Below are positions 60,412 through 64,000 of a stretch of 64,000 nt of DNA, one piece after another. The position numbers and the translations under genes are program-made. The notes under the pieces were generated by a model. That model was not told where the DNA came from. It saw only the letters and a program-made list of their open reading frames with translations, and made no database searches. Each line of letters opens with the position of its first letter. Positions within the stretch are counted from its first letter, which is position 1. The stretch is from Plasmopara viticola (Eukaryota > Oomycota > Peronosporomycetes > Peronosporales > Peronosporaceae), in the NCBI GenBank assembly GCA_001695595.3, contig MBPM02000005.1:1674001-1738000 (forward strand), in the 5' to 3' direction.

Positions 60412-60720
60412 ATGGACTCAGCGTCAGAAACACCTTTACGATTAAATGATCTACAGCTGCCGCTACCTCTATCTAAACGATCATACTGTCAGACTGTACA
60501 TATTCCGCAGCCGATATCAGCAAAACCTTCAACATTTCTCGATTCAAAATACCTTCTATCGACTAACAATAAGACAGGTGCGTATTACTATTTTCTCGCT
60601 TGTACAAAATATTTCTCAAGTTTTGCCATCCAATTTATGTTCCAAAGTATTAAGAATACCACAGGTTACACAGCGGCAAGCGGCTTTTCGACAATGCCAG
60701 TCAATGCTTGCACAATTTAG
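60412..60720 (+). CDS. Hypothetical ORF, start of a decayed structural gene
   Basis: An ATG at 60412 opens 102 codons, rich in Ser, Thr, Pro and Tyr. Coding-like pieces of similar composition continue in other phases to about 61350, including the fibre-like motif at 61242-61350. The whole is best read as one broken gene. Confidence 0.3.
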   Translation: MDSASETPLRLNDLQLPLPLSKRSYCQTVHIPQPISAKPSTFLDSKYLLSTNNKTGAYYYFLACTKYFSSFAIQFMFQSIKNTTGYTAASGFSTMPVNACTI

Positions 60721-61241
60721 GATTACGTTTACATGCCGCAAGTCCGAATTTTCTAACAGATTTGAATATTTTATTCTTCAGTCCTGTTTTAACTGAGAAA
60801 TTTGCTAGATTTCAGCTGTAAAACAAAGCGATTTCATGCAACAGTTTAATCTGGTAGCGATACTTATGCCTTCACAATCAGACAGTTTCTAGATAAGGCA
60901 TCACGATTCCTGCCACACTAGTTGAAATCATATGTGTTAAAATTGATTTTGTAAAAGGTATGAGCTATCAGGTTGTAGTGCGCAACCTAACAAAGTGTAA
61001 TGGAACAAATTTCATCTCGGCTATCACATCATTCACATCAACAAATACACAAATATTGATGTTCTTTTAGCTGCGAGCATTGTAAAGCTCTTTTATCAAT
61101 GGTTTTGCTTTGAATGATACTGCCACTGATCAAACATATCAGTCATGACCAAACATAATTGCAACGCCATTACCCGTTGATTTAAATATAAGCAAGGTAT
61201 CGCCTGTGCTTGGAGCTATTACAAGCCATCTATTTAAGACG

Positions 61242-61353
61242 ATGGCCGATAGTACAGAACGGCTTCGAATCGATGCTACTGGCAATATTTCTGTAGAAAA
61301 TACTATAGATACTCATCAATTAAGTGTTGCTGGAGTTTTTGTATATCATTAAA
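61242..61353 (+). pseudogene. Tail-fibre-like motif fragment
   Basis: A frame encodes Ser-Thr-Glu-Arg-Leu-Arg-Ile-Asp-Ala-Thr-Gly-Asn-Ile, then His-Gln-Leu-Ser-Val-Ala-Gly. This is the spacing of the Glu-Arg-x-Arg-Ile-Asp-x-x-Gly-Asn ... Tyr-x-Leu-x-Val-x-Gly repeat common in fibre proteins of tailed phages and some large DNA viruses of protists. A stop follows at 61351. The fragment is too short to assign to a virus group. Confidence 0.45.
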
Positions 61354-62638
61354 GAATTCGCTCAACTATTTATTGCCCCGACTATAAATCGTCAGCAAGA
61401 ATGAATCCAGGGGTAATACGTTCATATGCCGCAGGTCAGAATCTTCAAACACATTTGAATATGTCATTCTTTACAACTTTGACTGTTCTCAAAACGCTCT
61501 TTTGATGCAAAAGCGATACAATGTTTCTTTGGCTAATGTTCTTTTTTTGTAGCGGTAATAATGCAACTTTCAGATAAAACATTAGGATTATTGCCAATGG
61601 ACTAACCACCATCTAATGTATACGTCTATAAGTAAATAAACAATCTGTGCTGAACTGATTTTGCAAATAGTAGCGACATCAAACCATTTAAAAACACAAA
61701 ACCTAACTTTAATTATGAGATTTAAATACAAATGAAGAATGCTGAAAGTGAAAGTTAATGGATGGGGTATTATTTTTCATCTTTCTGAAACCAAAAACCT
61801 AACTCAAATCTATCTAACTAACGCTGAGCGTTTTGGTATTGAAATTGTAAATTGTAAACCTCAATTCACAAACTAATAGTCCTATAAATGCTTGTTTATA
61901 TAATGCTTTAAGTAACGGAGGACCTTTTGTACTAACTAATTTATCTGAATGATTGGCAAATAGATTTAATGTCAGAAATAGTCATCCGATAGGCGATTTG
62001 AAGAACAATTGATATGGATATTGACGGTTATAAGCTTTTCAACCACCTTTGGGTGATTGATTATCCATCAATATACGTCGGTTTACCAATTCAACAAAAG
62101 TGGTACGGTAATAATTATAGGGAAATGTTACCGGGCAGGCACTTTTCGCTAACGGGCAGGCACTGATGTTCATATGAATTAAATTGATTGGCATTTCTTC
62201 TCTGTGATTGGCTGGAGGGCTTATTCTCGGTTGTGATACCAATTCTCATATGCTACACCAATCTCAGATGCAACTTATCCCAAAACTACTTTTCGACGTC
62301 AAAACCGCGACTTTCCACGCAACTTTGACGTATTCTTATTTGCGTGGAAAGTCATATGTTTCCCTGTATGAAACACGCCTAAGATGTAACTGATGTATAT
62401 GCGACGAACATGCTTTTCAGGTGCTAACACACATTCGAGTCCTTAATGACTTGCTCGCTATTGTCGTCTCGCTTAGCGATCGAGCACCTGAAGTAGGCCC
62501 TCGATGTATTGACATGTCTATTCTTTCCAGAAGTAAAGGAAACGACCAACGCCTCGCGCTTTCGGGACGAACCCTTATGATACAATTATCATAGCTAAGC
62601 AACCGCTTCATTTTCCTTAGAATTTTCTGTAGCTAAAA
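61354..62638. other. AT-rich intergenic stretch before the retroelement
   Basis: No supported gene. It includes a doubled CGGGCAGGCACT near 62132 and 62154 and the hairpin at 62309-62353. Confidence 0.4.
62309..62353. repeat. Perfect 14-bp inverted repeat
   Basis: GACTTTCCACGCAA (62309-62322) and its reverse complement (62340-62353) are separated by 17 nt. Confidence 0.9.
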
Positions 62639-63040
62639 TGTAAGGATGGGATGGCGGTGTCCTACGGCACGCCATCACCATCCCAGTGTCGCACTGCCAA
62701 ATGCTTGGCAGGGAACGATGCAAGTACATATGGTGGTACTTGCATCCAATAAAAATAACATAAACAAAACATTTGCCTAGTTTATATTCAAAAACGAAAT
62801 TTTCATATTGGGTGTGTCCTACGTGGACTCCGTTGAATTTCTCACATACAACTTGAAGAAAGAAAAGAAAAAATAGGAAGAGGAAGTAGTTGCATTTCAT
62901 TTCATTTTTAGTTCTCACTTTTAAATTTACTCTTCAATACACAAGCTTCCTCTTCCAGCCTTCGTCTCTACTCCGTCCTACGTCTGTCCTACCCTCGTCC
63001 TACCTATCGTCCGACGCCATAACTTGTGCCAAACCTTACA
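62639..63040 (+). repeat. 5' long terminal repeat, 402 bp
   Basis: It begins TGTAAGG and ends CCTTACA, a perfect 7-bp inverted terminus of the usual TG...CA form. The first 60 bases contain a near-palindrome (GGATGGGATGGCG with CGCCATCACCATCC). The 5 bases before it are TAAAA; a matching target duplication would be at the far end. Confidence 0.82.
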
Positions 63041-63042
63041 TC

Positions 63043-63058
63043 TGGTAGCACTTGTTGG
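63043..63058 (+). promoter_or_regulatory. Primer-binding site
   Basis: TGGTAGCACTTGTTGG lies 2 nt after the LTR. The TGG start fits the CCA end of a tRNA, and TGGTAGCA resembles initiator-Met-type sites of other elements. The exact tRNA is not proven. Confidence 0.65.
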
Positions 63059-63386
63059 TCCAAGTTTTTGGGAACTTTTGACCGAGCCACTGGGGGGGAG
63101 GTCTTAGTTTCTACTGGTATATTCACTGGGTGCTATAAGCGGAAGGTGTTTTGCCAGAGGGTTGTCTTGGGTTGCCTAAATCTCTTTGAGAATTGTAACT
63201 GGTTGTTACGGTTGCTCGGTTGTTGTGACATCACATTGGAAGCTCCATCTTTTGGGTCTGTGAAATTGTGCTTTTTAAGCCTGTTCCGCCACTAGAACTG
63301 CGGAGGATAACTTTCCTTTAGTCGCTAATACCTTAGCTTGATCCGTTTCCGTTGTTGCGATTCATATTCTTGAGTTTTTTTTGTGA

Positions 63387-63713
63387 ATGGGAAAACGAAA
63401 AACCCGTGAACCTGAAGACGATTTTCAACAAGACTTCGATCGCGTCTCTGTCAACTCCAATCAGCTCCAAAAGTTACGCCGCGATCTTTGGCTCACTACC
63501 GTCAAGCAAAACAAGATCGTCACTCTTATTCGCCACGAAGAGCCTGAAGCCGCCAACTCTGACACCAGAAACTTACTCCATTACTTCGCCAAACTAGCTC
63601 GCCGCCGCATTCAACAGCTGGACGAACTCACTTCTGGTTATTTGGATCGTCAATTGCACGCCTACAAGAAATCACTCAAGAAAAATCCTCATAAAAAACC
63701 TCGTTTGCATTAA
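63387..63713 (+). CDS. Small basic ORF upstream of gag in the retroelement
   Basis: An ATG at 63387 encodes 108 residues. The N-terminus is charged (Met-Gly-Lys-Arg-Lys-Thr-Arg-Glu), a helical middle follows, and the C-terminus is very basic (Lys-Lys-Asn-Pro-His-Lys-Lys-Pro-Arg). It may bind nucleic acid or carry a nuclear signal. It ends 53 nt before the gag-like ATG, in a different frame. Such a separate first ORF is not part of the standard gag-pol layout. No family was recognised. Confidence 0.6.
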   Translation: MGKRKTREPEDDFQQDFDRVSVNSNQLQKLRRDLWLTTVKQNKIVTLIRHEEPEAANSDTRNLLHYFAKLARRRIQQLDELTSGYLDRQLHAYKKSLKKNPHKKPRLH

Positions 63714-63766
63714 ATTAAACTTTCATTTTGTTTTAAATATGAGTTCTATCAACCTTAGCTCAACAA

Positions 63767-64000
63767 ATGATGGAAATGATACAAAAACAACAAGAACTCA
63801 TTGAGGTTATTACGTCACGGCAATCAGAAGTCAAGATCGATGGACTCAAGTTACCTTCGTTTTATGGACGTGTTGGTGAATCTGTGGACATGTATGTGGA
63901 CCAAGTTGCTCGTTATTTCGATGCCAAGAACATTAAATGGCAAGATCCAACTCAATCTAGTCGAATCATTGCTATGATGACCGCTAACTTTCGTGAAAAT
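63767..64000 (+). CDS. Gag-like polyprotein, N-terminal part (runs off window)
   Basis: The ATG at 63767 (or 63770) opens a frame that stays open to the window end, 78 codons. After a Gln/Met-rich helix comes Leu-Lys-Leu-Pro-Ser-Phe-Tyr-Gly-Arg, then Tyr-Val-Asp-Gln-Val-Ala-Arg-Tyr-Phe. This is the start of a retrotransposon gag (capsid) domain: the Pro-x-Phe/Tyr-x-Gly signature and the following helix are typical of Ty3/Gypsy elements. An in-frame stop at 63740-63742 excludes a start further upstream. Confidence 0.75.
   Translation, partial: MMEMIQKQQELIEVITSRQSEVKIDGLKLPSFYGRVGESVDMYVDQVARYFDAKNIKWQDPTQSSRIIAMMTANFREN

Larger units (their letters stand above)
62639..64000 (+). mobile_element. 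LTR retrotransposon, 5' end (Ty3/Gypsy-type), cut by window end
   Basis: A complete left LTR is followed by a primer-binding site, an untranslated leader, a small basic ORF and the beginning of a gag-like ORF. The reverse transcriptase region and right LTR lie beyond the window. LTR and ORFs are undamaged as far as seen, so the element is probably young. Confidence 0.8.

Noticed and set aside
62595..62918. 107-codon minus ORF inside the LTR
   Set aside because: It lies entirely across the LTR and its low-complexity T-rich part; no coding evidence.

Overview
The window looks like nuclear DNA of a plant-pathogenic oomycete (Peronosporales: Phytophthora or downy-mildew type). The signs are short GT-AG introns, remains of Crinkler (CRN) effector genes, a long-LTR Ty3/Gypsy-type retroelement, and a few compact conserved genes set in AT-rich, heavily rearranged repeat DNA. 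No species can be fixed from the sequence alone.

Four genes are well supported. They are a type-II P-type cation ATPase of Na,K-ATPase type (2662-5898, +), a five-exon TPR plus family-16 methyltransferase gene (9512-7579, -), a seven-exon F-box/coiled-coil gene (27700-29519, +), and a three-exon mitochondrial Lon protease (29603-32496, +). The last two lie head to tail with only 83 bp between them. All spliced models close in frame. A fifth, unrecognised coding segment lies at 41176-41667 (+).

The rest is accessory sequence. (1) About 7.3-14.26 kb and 33.96-39.39 kb are diverged, inverted copies of one segment: one arm keeps the methyltransferase gene, the other carries its decayed copy. (2) Broken CRN genes lie at 15.1-16.6 kb (+), 54.3-55.5 kb (+) and 55.6-55.8 kb (-). 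(3) A dispersed family E (24.25-27.0 kb and 43.9-47.4 kb, with a third short block at 55.9-56.15 kb) carries a block of GAGTCACC motifs facing their reverse complements. Copies 1 and 2 also carry an unidentified structural-protein-like coding remnant, which recurs alone at 57.5-58.4 kb. (4) A recent A-B-C module is present twice (42.5-43.8 and 44.8-46.1 kb), with A and B inverted and the segment order circularly permuted; the second copy interrupts family E. (5) From 56.6 to 61.5 kb there is an AT-rich cluster of decayed ORFs, one with a tail-fibre-like motif, perhaps an old viral insertion. (6) A retroelement enters at 62,639 with a complete 5' LTR, primer-binding site, a small extra ORF and the start of gag, running off the window.

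The housekeeping genes do not form a pathway. Their neighbours show a genome region shaped by segmental duplication, element insertion and effector-gene decay.
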